From assembly GCA_045641065.1 (NCBI GenBank), contig JAZUGF010000122.1, positions 1 through 7,431 on the forward strand: a stretch of DNA of 7,431 nucleotides, given 5' to 3'. This stretch comes from UBA1723 sp045641065. GTDB lineage: Bacteria > Bacteroidota > Bacteroidia > Bacteroidales > Paludibacteraceae. Under the pieces are notes generated by a model. The model made no database searches, was not told the DNA's origin, and was given only the letters and a program-made list of their open reading frames with translations. This document shows positions 1 to 5,669 of this stretch, piece after piece. How positions within the stretch are numbered: position 1 is the first letter of the stretch; the number at the start of each line of letters is the position of its first letter. The position numbers and the translations under genes were made by a program.

Positions 1-1
1 G

Positions 2-193
2 ATTGTACTCAGACCTGATGAATGCCCTTCTAAATTCCAAGTCTTGCCCAAAAGATGGATTGTGGAACGCTCGTTTGCATGGCTTGAAAATTTTAGAAGA
101 CTAACTATTGATTACGAATTTTACTCTGAGTCTTCTGTCGCAATGATTCAATTAGCCTTCTGCTTTTTGATCCTTAACAAAATTTTCCACTAA
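2..193 (+). CDS. IS5-family transposase, C-terminal fragment (cut by window edge)
   Basis: An open frame enters from the left edge and ends in TAA, giving the last 63 residues of a transposase. The visible stretch reads FQVLPKRWIVERSFAWL, followed by NFRRLTIDYE and a hydrophobic helical end. The pattern VLP(K/R)RW(I/V)VER(S/T)FAWL is the region around the last acidic residue (E of the DDE triad) in IS5-family transposases of the IS427/IS1031 type, which cut and paste the element. The DD residues and the start lie outside the window, so whether the element is intact cannot be judged. The gene converges on the 313-residue gene, whose stop is only 15 nt away. The family call is from motif recognition and fairly firm; the subgroup is less sure. 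Confidence 0.85.
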   Translation: MVLRPDECPSKFQVLPKRWIVERSFAWLENFRRLTIDYEFYSESSVAMIQLAFCFLILNKIFH

Positions 194-210
194 AATTTAA
201 ACAGTTTCTT
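194..210. repeat. Probable right terminal inverted repeat of the IS5-family element
   Basis: Just after the transposase stop, the minus strand reads AAGAAACTGTTTAAATTT. Ends of the form (G)AGNNACTGTTTAAA are, from memory, typical of IS427/IS1031-group elements, and a terminal repeat within about 20 nt of the transposase stop is normal for such compact elements. The left copy is outside the window, so the repeat cannot be confirmed by pairing. The outer boundary is uncertain by 1-2 nt, and a TA or TTA target duplication would fall at about 209-211. Confidence 0.5.
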
Positions 211-1150
211 ATTTAATATATCCATACTGTAAATAACCAGAACATTGTTGACGAATATTCGGATTGGCTTCACCATCTTTATTTAATACTGGTACATCCA
301 AAATACCTTTTAGACTTTTTCCGATTGTCAACATCTGCATGAATTTCGTTCTATCCGACATATCATACACTTTAACATCGTCAAATCTTCTTGCCACCTC
401 ATTTAAAACCGAAGTCATTTCATCACAAGATTGACGAATTGCAGCTAAAATTGTTTCAACTGTCTTCATTTCAGCACACGCCTTATCAACTTTTGCCTCA
501 TATCTTCTTGCTTCTGTTAATGCTTCCTCTGCTTTACTAGCCATCCAAAATCCAGCTACTGCCAAAAGAGGACCAAGAGCAATACCGCCAAGAGCTACCA
601 TTCCACCAGCCATACCAAATCCACCAGCTGCAAGCGATCCTCCTCCAAGCCATGCTAATGTTGCATTAGTTGCAGCTGCTCCAGATAAAGTTCCAATAGC
701 AGTTCCAGTTGAAGCAGTTGCAAATGTAGACACAGCACCTAAAGCTCCGAATGATGCCAAAGCACCAACACCAGCTCCTTGACCAATACCACTACCAACC
801 TCCAATGATTTCTCAATGTAATATTTACAATCTTTAATCATGTTTGCGTTATCCACAGCAACACTCTGATCGAATCCTTCAATTTGACTGTGATAACGAT
901 TATGCATATCTACCATATGTTTAATTTGATTTTGGAAGATATATACTCTTAATCTTCCCAAATCTTCCAAATATTTATTAGTCATTCTTCTGCAATCATC
1001 AAGGTTATTTTTGGCCGAATTCAAATTTCTTTCGGCTCTTTTACCTATTCTTTCAGCCTCTTCTGAATCAGAATAAGCATCTACCCCTTTCTTAATTCCA
1101 GTACCTGCTAAAACAGCAGCAGCACCCCATATCAACCAAGGTAATGGCAT
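209..1150 (-). CDS. Uncharacterised 313-aa protein with Gly/Ala-rich hydrophobic core between helical arms
   Basis: The function is unknown. The layout is clear: a short hydrophobic N-terminus (about residues 4-18, MPLPWLIWGAAAVLAG); a charged helical, coiled-coil-like arm (about 28-116); a long Gly/Ala/Ser/Thr-rich hydrophobic core (about 118-204) with small-residue repeats such as LAWLGGGSLAAGG; and a second helical arm (about 204-258) before a short polar tail. The core resembles glycine-zipper or membrane-inserting segments, and the LAWLGGGSLAAGG-like string recurs, from memory, in uncharacterised bacterial proteins. Membrane association or pore formation is inference. The start codon lies 2 nt after the stop of the upstream cysteine-cluster gene, so the two are probably translationally coupled. 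The stop TAA sits on the likely IS boundary, so the last few residues may have been changed by that insertion. No enzymatic motif was seen. Confidence 0.8.
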   Translation of the reverse strand: MPLPWLIWGAAAVLAGTGIKKGVDAYSDSEEAERIGKRAERNLNSAKNNLDDCRRMTNKYLEDLGRLRVYIFQNQIKHMVDMHNRYHSQIEGFDQSVAVDNANMIKDCKYYIEKSLEVGSGIGQGAGVGALASFGALGAVSTFATASTGTAIGTLSGAAATNATLAWLGGGSLAAGGFGMAGGMVALGGIALGPLLAVAGFWMASKAEEALTEARRYEAKVDKACAEMKTVETILAAIRQSCDEMTSVLNEVARRFDDVKVYDMSDRTKFMQMLTIGKSLKGILDVPVLNKDGEANPNIRQQCSGYLQYGYIK

Positions 1151-1152
1151 AA

Positions 1153-1398
1153 TTATTTATTTTTTAAGATTAAACATATTTTCATATTTCGTTGATAGAA
1201 TTCTTCTTTTGTCATTTGATTTTTGAAGAACATATCATAAGATAAATCTACATTACATAATGTTGGTCTATTATCATAAATGCTACACAAATTGCCTTCA
1301 AGGTATTTGCATACTCCGTCACCTCTATCTAAATCAGCATATAAAGGATTACCAGCAATACTTCTGCAACATTCTCCACATTTGTCACACTCGAACAT
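1153..1398 (-). CDS. YkgJ-type CxxCxxCC cysteine-cluster protein (small)
   Basis: The protein begins MFECDKCGECCRSI, the CxxCxxCC signature of the YkgJ/UPF0153 zinc- or iron-binding family. Further cysteines follow in the order expected for the family: GVCKYLEGNLCSIYDNRPTLC. Eight conserved-type cysteines in about 50 residues suggest one bound metal ion or Fe-S cluster. The biochemical role of the family is not settled. At about 81 residues this is a minimal version. A start 18 nt further upstream (position 1416) is possible, but the ATG at 1398 is preferred because an A-rich stretch (AAACTCAAATATA) precedes it, as is usual in Bacteroidetes, while the upstream ATG follows a T-rich run. Its stop is 2 nt from the start of the 313-aa gene, so they form one unit. 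A metal-binding partner or maturation role for the downstream protein is inference. Confidence 0.85.
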   Translation of the reverse strand: MFECDKCGECCRSIAGNPLYADLDRGDGVCKYLEGNLCSIYDNRPTLCNVDLSYDMFFKNQMTKEEFYQRNMKICLILKNK

Positions 1399-1463
1399 TA
1401 TATTTGAGTTTAACATAAAACAATAAAAAAGAAACCTGATTTTTTCAATCTATCGGTCATTTG

Positions 1464-1471
1464 CAAAGCTA
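1464..1471 (-). promoter_or_regulatory. Possible Bacteroidetes -7 promoter element for the cysteine-cluster/313-aa unit
   Basis: The minus strand reads TAGCTTTG, an exact match to the Bacteroidetes -7 consensus TAnnTTTG. It lies about 65 nt before the preferred ATG at 1398, a sensible distance for a promoter. No TTTG -33 element is seen at the usual spacing of about 20 nt, so this is a weak call. Confidence 0.35.
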
Positions 1472-1506
1472 CAACTCACCCCAAAAACTTCCCCTTTAAT
1501 CATGTA

Positions 1507-1543
1507 TCCATTTTGTTCGCTATTTCTCTCCATTTTGTTCACT
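1507..1543. repeat. Short tandem direct repeat at the 3' end of the HTH gene
   Basis: TCCATTTTGTTCGCT (1507-1521) and TCCATTTTGTTCACT (1529-1543) match at 14 of 15 positions with a 22-bp period. The HTH stop codon (1520-1522) falls at the edge of the first copy. Because 22 is not a multiple of three, the duplication changes the reading frame between copies. Confidence 0.7.
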
Positions 1544-1768
1544 AACCTCATACAATGCGAAGAAGTTTTTACATAGTGCATTGGAAATAAGTCGCACAAG
1601 GTCAGTGTTTAGCGACTCCTTTTCGTAGATTTTATATATTGCTCGGTCGGTCATGTGTATTTGTGCGGCAAGCCAAGTCACATTCCTTCCTTGTCTCGCC
1701 ATTTCCTCCTGTATCGCATGCCCTATATGGACTTTAGCAGTAATGTCTTTTTTAATTTCTTGCTCCAT
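1520..1768 (-). CDS. Small XRE-like helix-turn-helix DNA-binding protein
   Basis: This 82-residue protein is essentially a lone HTH domain. The stretch HIGHAIQEEMARQGRNVTWL followed by AAQIHMTDRAIYKIYEKES matches the helix-turn-helix of small XRE/Cro-type regulators common in Bacteroidetes, with the recognition helix around residues 40-51 (MTDRAIYKIYEK). The rest (TDLVRLISNALCKNFFALY) is the helical end of the same fold, with no effector or dimerisation domain beyond it. It should act as a cytoplasmic repressor or activator, with the target unknown; the hairpin region directly upstream or the two-gene unit downstream are plausible. The start codon is 8 nt from a hairpin plus T-run, leaving little room for a ribosome site. 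The C-terminal end lies in a 22-bp tandem repeat and may be altered. Confidence 0.85.
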   Translation of the reverse strand: MEQEIKKDITAKVHIGHAIQEEMARQGRNVTWLAAQIHMTDRAIYKIYEKESLNTDLVRLISNALCKNFFALYEVSEQNGEK

Positions 1769-1776
1769 GGTAACAT

Positions 1777-1864
1777 AAAAAAAGCGTGACTATTCGCTCG
1801 TTCATGTTAACCTACTGGTATCGCCAAACACCATATCCCTACACAAACACGAATAGTTCACGCT
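1777..1864 (-). terminator. Inverted repeat plus seven Ts directly upstream of the HTH start: terminator or attenuator
   Basis: GCGTGACTATTCG (1784-1796) pairs with CGAATAGTTCACGC (1850-1863) as 13 pairs with one bulged base, extended by one A-T pair. Read on the minus strand, the stem is followed immediately by seven Ts (1777-1783), then 8 nt later by the HTH ATG. The hairpin-plus-T-run form is that of an intrinsic terminator, but the 53-nt loop is long. It could stop readthrough from asnB, act as an attenuator for the HTH gene, or be a binding site for the HTH protein. Confidence 0.5.
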
Positions 1865-1887
1865 CCAAGGAGCGCAAACATATAGGT

Positions 1888-1937
1888 GTTTTTCTTTAGG
1901 GATCAAAATTGGCGATTTTGTAGGTTTAAAGAAAAAC
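1888..1937. repeat. Two-level stem-loop with perfect 11-bp outer arms
   Basis: GTTTTTCTTTA (1888-1898) is an exact reverse complement of TAAAGAAAAAC (1927-1937). Inside, CAAAAT (1904-1909) pairs with ATTTTG (1915-1920) around a TGGCG loop. The two stems share nearly the same centre. There is no T-run on either side that would mark it as a simple terminator. Confidence 0.65.
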
Positions 1938-1951
1938 AATAGTTCGCTATT
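1938..1951. repeat. Small hairpin AATAG-TTCG-CTATT
   Basis: A perfect 5-bp stem closes a TTCG tetraloop on the plus strand and abuts the preceding stem-loop without a gap. The closing pair is G-C rather than the C-G of the extra-stable UUCG loop, so unusual stability should not be assumed. Confidence 0.45.
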
Positions 1952-2060
1952 ATATTTTTAATGCTTCTTTTCTGTTTCTTAAATTCTAAATTTAATAATA
2001 ACAAAATTACAAAAATTATGTTTCAATTCTAATTTATGACTGATTTTCTCATAAGGTTTA

Positions 2061-2074
2061 TCCCCTAAAGGGGA
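2061..2074. repeat. Compact hairpin TCCCC-TAAA-GGGGA
   Basis: A perfect 5-bp stem with a TAAA loop. It stands out from A/T-rich surroundings and resembles the CGCC-TAAC-GGCG hairpin about 45 bp to the right. Confidence 0.55.
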
Positions 2075-2106
2075 ATAGTACTATGTAATGAATCAAAAGT
2101 TCTACC

Positions 2107-2134
2107 TACATTAAACGCCTAACGGCGTAATGTA
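2107..2134. repeat. Hairpin with TACATTA/TAATGTA outer stem and CGCC-TAAC-GGCG tip
   Basis: A 7-bp outer stem (2107-2113 with 2128-2134) encloses a 4-bp G/C stem with a TAAC loop; two As (2114-2115) bulge on the left side. There is no adjacent T-run, so it is not an evident terminator. Confidence 0.6.
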
Positions 2135-2155
2135 AATATCATTTCTATATATACA

Positions 2156-2186
2156 CAAAAAGGGCGAAGCATCGCTGCGTCGCCCT
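2156..2186 (-). terminator. Intrinsic terminator of asnB
   Basis: Read on the minus strand, AGGGCGA pairs with TCGCCCT (2161-2167 with 2180-2186) around a loop that holds a further GCA/TGC pairing. The stem is followed directly by TTTTTGTG. It begins 29 nt after the asnB stop codon, so it should end the gltB-gltD-asnB transcript or an asnB-only transcript. Confidence 0.88.
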
Positions 2187-2214
2187 CAAGAAACAAATTA
2201 TTATGCTGCCTATC

Positions 2215-3885
2215 TTACTTATAAGCCTGATTATGTACGCTCTTTACTGCTCTACCTGATGGATCATTCATGTTCTTGAATGCCTCATCCCACTCAAGGG
2301 CAATTGCTGTCGAACATGCCACACTCTTCTCGCTTGGCACTGTCTGTGCTGCTGTCTGGCTTGGGAAATGCTCCTCAAAGATAGATCTGTAGTAGTATTC
2401 CTCCTTAGTCATAGGTGGGTTGATTGGGAATCTCTCAGCTGCATGAGCCATCTGCTCGTCTGTAACCTTCTGAGATGTAAGTTCCTTCAATGTATCAATC
2501 CAGCTGTATCCTACTCCGTCAGAGAACTGCTCTTTCTGTCTCCAAGCCACCTCTTCTGGCAAGTAATCCTCGAATGCCTTACGAAGGATCCATTTCTCGA
2601 TCTTGCCGACGGTACCGCTCAACTTGTCTTTTGGATTCAAACGCATTGCGACGTCCATGAACTCTTTGTCAAGGAATGGAACACGTCCCTCAACACCCCA
2701 AGCTGAAAGGCTCTTGTTAGCACGCAAACAGTCGTACATGTGAAGCTTTGAAAGCTTGCGGACTGTCTCCTTGTGCAACTCTTCTGCGTTTGGAGCCTTG
2801 TGGAAATATAGGTAACCACCGAAGATCTCGTCGGCACCCTCTCCTGAAAGTACCATCTTGATACCCATGCTCTTGATGACGCGGGCAAGAAGATACATCG
2901 GAGTACTTGCACGAACTGTTGTTACATCATATGTCTCGATATGATAGATGACGTCGCGAACAGCGTCAAGACCTTCCTGAACTGTAAAGTTGATTTCGTG
3001 GTGAACTGTACCGATATGGTCTGCCACCTTCTTTGCAGCCACCAAGTCTGGAGCACCCTTCAAACCAACTGCGAATGAGTGCAACTGTGGCCACCAAGCT
3101 CCCTGCTTGTCGCCGCTCTCTACACGCTGTGAAGCAAACTTCTTAGCTACTGCAGATACGATTGATGAGTCAAGACCACCTGAAAGAAGCACACCGTAAG
3201 GCACGTCTGTCATCAACTGACGCTTAACAGCAGCCTCAAGAGCATCACGTAGCTCGTCGACGCTTGATGTGTTATCCTTTACTGCGTCGTACTCCATCCA
3301 ATCACGCTTGTACCAAGCCTTCAACTCCTTCTCCTTTGAGTAGTAGTAGTGTCCTGGAGGGAACGACTTGATTGTCTCACAGTAACCCTCTAGAGCCTTC
3401 ATTTCTGAAGCCACATAGAAAGCACCGTCCTTATCCCAACCCATGTATAGAGGAATGATTCCCTGGTGGTCGCGAGCGATTAGGTAACAATCGTTCTCAA
3501 TATCGTAAAGTGCAAATGCGAAGATTCCGTTTAGGTCCTCAATGAAGTTGATTCCCTTCTCACGGTAAAGTGAAAGCACAACCTCACAGTCGCTCTTAGT
3601 TAGGAACTCGTATGTTCCAGCCTGACGGTCGCGAATGCTCTGGTGGTTGTAGATTTCTCCATTGACAGCAAGCACAAGCTTACCATCTTTGCTATATAAT
3701 GGCTGCTGACCACTTGAAGGGTCAACGATTGCAAGTCTCTCGTGAGCAAGTATTGCTTTGTCACCACAATAGATACCCGACCAATCTGGTCCACGGTGAC
3801 GTATTTTCTTTGACATTTCAAGAAGCTGCGGACGCAACTCCTGTGCTGACTTCTTAAAGTCGAATGCACAAACTATACCACACAT
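2215..3885 (-). CDS. asnB: Asparagine synthase B, glutamine-hydrolysing
   Basis: It makes asparagine from aspartate, ATP and glutamine (EC 6.3.5.4) in the cytoplasm. At 556 residues it matches the E. coli AsnB length (554). The N-terminal class II glutamine amidotransferase starts MCGIVCAF, with Cys2 as the nucleophile once Met is removed. Glutamine-site residues are visible: R50 in HERLAIVD, N75-G76 in VNGEIYN, and D99 in KSDCEVV. The synthetase domain carries the ATP-pyrophosphatase loop SGGLDSS (235-241), LSGEGADEIFGGY (346-358, with E349 and D352) and EGRVPFLDKEF. The tail SVACSTAIALEWDEAFKNMN and DPSGRAVKSVHNQAYK is typical of bacterial AsnB. It lies downstream of gltBD, which fits shared use of glutamine nitrogen. 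A 332-bp gap with a palindromic element separates it from gltD, so it may be expressed partly on its own. No key residue is missing. Confidence 0.97.
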   Translation of the reverse strand: MCGIVCAFDFKKSAQELRPQLLEMSKKIRHRGPDWSGIYCGDKAILAHERLAIVDPSSGQQPLYSKDGKLVLAVNGEIYNHQSIRDRQAGTYEFLTKSDCEVVLSLYREKGINFIEDLNGIFAFALYDIENDCYLIARDHQGIIPLYMGWDKDGAFYVASEMKALEGYCETIKSFPPGHYYYSKEKELKAWYKRDWMEYDAVKDNTSSVDELRDALEAAVKRQLMTDVPYGVLLSGGLDSSIVSAVAKKFASQRVESGDKQGAWWPQLHSFAVGLKGAPDLVAAKKVADHIGTVHHEINFTVQEGLDAVRDVIYHIETYDVTTVRASTPMYLLARVIKSMGIKMVLSGEGADEIFGGYLYFHKAPNAEELHKETVRKLSKLHMYDCLRANKSLSAWGVEGRVPFLDKEFMDVAMRLNPKDKLSGTVGKIEKWILRKAFEDYLPEEVAWRQKEQFSDGVGYSWIDTLKELTSQKVTDEQMAHAAERFPINPPMTKEEYYYRSIFEEHFPSQTAAQTVPSEKSVACSTAIALEWDEAFKNMNDPSGRAVKSVHNQAYK

Positions 3886-3947
3886 ATTCAGTTCTGATTT
3901 AAGGATTAATGATTATATACCCCAGTTGTTTCAAATTAAGGATTACA

Positions 3948-4178
3948 AAGGGTAACGCCCTTGTCCTCTCTCCTATGCGAGCCCGTAAGGGCGAGCAATA
4001 TGGGATATAAAACTGTAAAAAATGGAGATTTTGAAATTAAAGGCTTCACTTGGTGGATGAACCACCAAGTTGTGCCCTATTTAATTCGGTTTATATATAG
4101 GTTGCCCACCTTCATCTCTTTTAACGCTCGCCCTTACGGGCTCGCGTATGAGAAATGGGGTTAGGGCGTTCCGCCCTT
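3948..4178. repeat. Nested, concentric palindromic element (MITE- or REPIN-like) between gltD and asnB
   Basis: Three pairs of inverted arms share a centre at 4059-4062. The outer pair is AACGCCCT (3954-3961) with AGGGCGTT (4163-4170). The middle pair is a perfect 20-bp arm, GCGAGCCCGTAAGGGCGAGC (3977-3996), with its reverse complement (4126-4145). The central hairpin is ACTTGGTGG-ATGAA-CCACCAAGT (4048-4070). The outer arms also fold locally: AAGGG-TAACG-CCCTT (3948-3962) and AGGGCG-TTC-CGCCCT (4163-4177). The 20-bp arms contain GCCC-GTAA-GGGC. The segments between arms are A/T-rich and only partly complementary. This fits a small non-autonomous mobile repeat or a REP-doublet-like element. 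No transposase is present, and no target duplication could be recognised. An open frame across it is best explained by chance. If gltD and asnB are cotranscribed, it folds in the mRNA. Confidence 0.75.
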
Positions 4179-4217
4179 AACAAACCTCATTTTGAGCAAC
4201 CGATATATTATCCTTTT

Positions 4218-5567
4218 TTATTTTTTAGCTCCATTAATATACGCGTCGATCTGCTCAGCCACCTTACGGCCAGAAGCGATTGCACGTACTACAAGGCTTG
4301 CACCTGAAGCAGCGTCACCAACCAAGAACACGTTATCTCCATACTTTGGATGCTCTGGCTTGATGAATCCCATAGCAAGAAGTACCATATCGCACTCGAT
4401 AATCTCCTTCTTACCGTCAAGCTTCATGATTGGGCGACCACCTTCTGGATTTGGCTCCCAGATAACGCCCTCAACCTCTACTCCTGTAAGCTTACCATCC
4501 TTACCGATAAACTTGTTAGAGTTTAGAAGCCATCTTCTCTCGCAACCTTCCTTGTGAGAAGAAGTTGTCTTCTTGATATTTGGCCAGTTTGGCCATGGTG
4601 TAGCTGGGTTGTGACCTACAGGTGGCTCTGGCATGATCTCGATCTGAGTCACGCTGACAGCACCCTGACGGTTAGCAGTACCGATACAGTCTGAACCTGT
4701 ATCACCACCACCGATTACAAGCACCTTCTTACCCTTTGCGTTTACAAGCTCTGAATCCTTGAACTTCATACCTGCAAGAACTCTGTTCTGCTGAGAAAGC
4801 ATCTCAAGAGCTAGGTAGATTCCCTTCAACTCACGTCCCTCGATCTTAAGGTCACGAGCTGTTGGAGTACCTGTGCAGACTGCGTAAGCGTCGAATCCAG
4901 CAGGAAGCTTAGTGCAGTCGATTGTCTGATTGTAAAGGAATTTGATTCCCTCCTGCTCCATGATCGAAATTCTACGGTCGATCACAGACTTATTTAGTTT
5001 GAAGTTTGGAATACCGTAACGAAGAAGACCACCAGCTGCCTCGTTCTTCTCGAATACTGTAACCTCATAACCCTTCTTGTTAAGCTGTGCTGCTACAGAA
5101 AGACCTGCAGGACCAGCACCGATAACAGCAACTTTCTTACCGTTGCGAGCGTATGTGTTAACTGGAACATAACCCTCAAGGAATGCACGCTCGATGATAG
5201 CGCACTCATTCTCACGACATGTTGTAGGCTCACCGATAGTTAGGTTAAGCACACAACTCTTCTCACAAAGTGCAGGACAGATACGACCTGTGAACTCTGG
5301 GAAGTCGTTTGTTGCTGATAGAAGTTTGTAAGCCTCTTCCCACTTACCTTTATATAGTGCGTCTTGCCATTCAGGCTGCTTGTTGCCTAGCGGACAAGCC
5401 CAGTGGCAGAAAGGAACACCACAATCCATGCAACGTGATGCCTGCTCTTGTCTGTCTTTAGTATTCAAAGTCTGCTCTACCTCACCGAAATCACGAATAC
5501 GGTCTTGAACAGGACGATATCCAGCCTCTTTACGAGGAACTGTTAGGAATGCTTTAGGATTTCCCAT
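4218..5567 (-). CDS. gltD: Glutamate synthase small (beta) subunit
   Basis: This is the NADPH-oxidising subunit of glutamate synthase. It passes electrons through FAD and Fe-S clusters to GltB for reductive formation of glutamate from 2-oxoglutarate and glutamine-derived ammonia. The N-terminal Fe-S region shows C46-x2-C49-x4-C54-x3-C58 (CMDCGVPFCHWAC) and C97, C101 and C105 (ICPALCEKSC). The FAD-binding Rossmann motif is VAVIGAGPAG (146-155), followed by EKNEAAGGLLRYGIPNFKL. The NADPH motif is VLVIGGGDTG (282-291). FLVGDAASGASLVVRAIASG near the end is the second FAD contact. At 449 residues it is somewhat shorter than E. coli GltD (472). The segment between GFIKPE and FLVGD is only about 10 residues, where many relatives carry some 30; the frame is intact, so this looks like a lineage variant. 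It follows gltB by 102 nt and is almost certainly in the same operon. Confidence 0.96.
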   Translation of the reverse strand: MGNPKAFLTVPRKEAGYRPVQDRIRDFGEVEQTLNTKDRQEQASRCMDCGVPFCHWACPLGNKQPEWQDALYKGKWEEAYKLLSATNDFPEFTGRICPALCEKSCVLNLTIGEPTTCRENECAIIERAFLEGYVPVNTYARNGKKVAVIGAGPAGLSVAAQLNKKGYEVTVFEKNEAAGGLLRYGIPNFKLNKSVIDRRISIMEQEGIKFLYNQTIDCTKLPAGFDAYAVCTGTPTARDLKIEGRELKGIYLALEMLSQQNRVLAGMKFKDSELVNAKGKKVLVIGGGDTGSDCIGTANRQGAVSVTQIEIMPEPPVGHNPATPWPNWPNIKKTTSSHKEGCERRWLLNSNKFIGKDGKLTGVEVEGVIWEPNPEGGRPIMKLDGKKEIIECDMVLLAMGFIKPEHPKYGDNVFLVGDAASGASLVVRAIASGRKVAEQIDAYINGAKK

Positions 5568-5600
5568 AATCTATATCTTTACAATTAAAAATTTGACTTT

Positions 5601-5628
5601 GTAGAGACGGGGCATGCCCCGTCTTTAC
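5601..5628. repeat. Perfect 20-bp palindrome in the gltB-gltD gap
   Basis: AGACGGGGCATGCCCCGTCT (5605-5624) is a perfect palindrome. The arms extend to GTAG...TTAC (5601-5628) with one non-Watson-Crick position that can wobble in RNA. Sequences of the form GTAGAGACGGGGCATGCCCCGTCTC are, from memory, seen as dispersed intergenic palindromes in several bacterial genomes. There is no T-run directly after it on the minus strand, so it is not a typical terminator. It lies in the expected gltBD transcript and may affect mRNA stability or the ratio of the subunits. Confidence 0.75.
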
Positions 5629-5669
5629 TATATGTCTTGTTTTTAATTTTAAATTCTTAATTAAGTTAA

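Larger units (their letters stand above)
1769..2214. other. Hairpin-rich non-coding region between asnB and the HTH gene
   Basis: No convincing gene is seen. It holds, left to right: a long inverted repeat with a T-run (1777-1864), a hairpin CGCTC-CAAG-GAGCG (1861-1874), a large stem (1888-1937), a TTCG-loop hairpin (1938-1951), a very A/T-rich stretch with no clear structure (1952-2060), two compact hairpins (2061-2074 and 2107-2134) and the asnB terminator (2156-2186). A minus-strand TAATTTTG at 2002-2009 fits TAnnTTTG, but such matches arise easily by chance in A/T-rich DNA. If it is real, the HTH mRNA would have a structured leader of about 230 nt. Confidence 0.6.

Noticed and set aside
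1414..1416. Upstream ATG for the cysteine-cluster gene
   Set aside because: It is possible, but it is preceded by a T-rich run; the ATG at 1396-1398 has the A-rich leader expected in this phylum and places CxxCxxCC right at the N-terminus.
1784..2134. CRISPR array or tRNA/rRNA gene in the hairpin-rich gap
   Set aside because: The repeats are inverted and differ from one another, with no regular direct-repeat and spacer pattern and no cloverleaf or conserved tRNA arms.
2368..2912. Open frames in other frames or antisense within asnB
   Set aside because: They overlap a fully conserved asnB sequence and show low-complexity or unlikely compositions, so they are shadows of the real gene.
3886..3947. 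Promoter for asnB just upstream of its start
   Set aside because: CAAATTAA (3932-3939) on the plus strand gives only a near match to TAnnTTTG on the minus strand, and no -33 element was found, so I cannot support a separate promoter.
3961..4164. Plus-strand open frame of 67 codons in the gltD-asnB gap
   Set aside because: It lies almost wholly within the nested palindrome, has a TTG start, and resembles no protein family I recognise. The repeat explains the DNA better than a gene.
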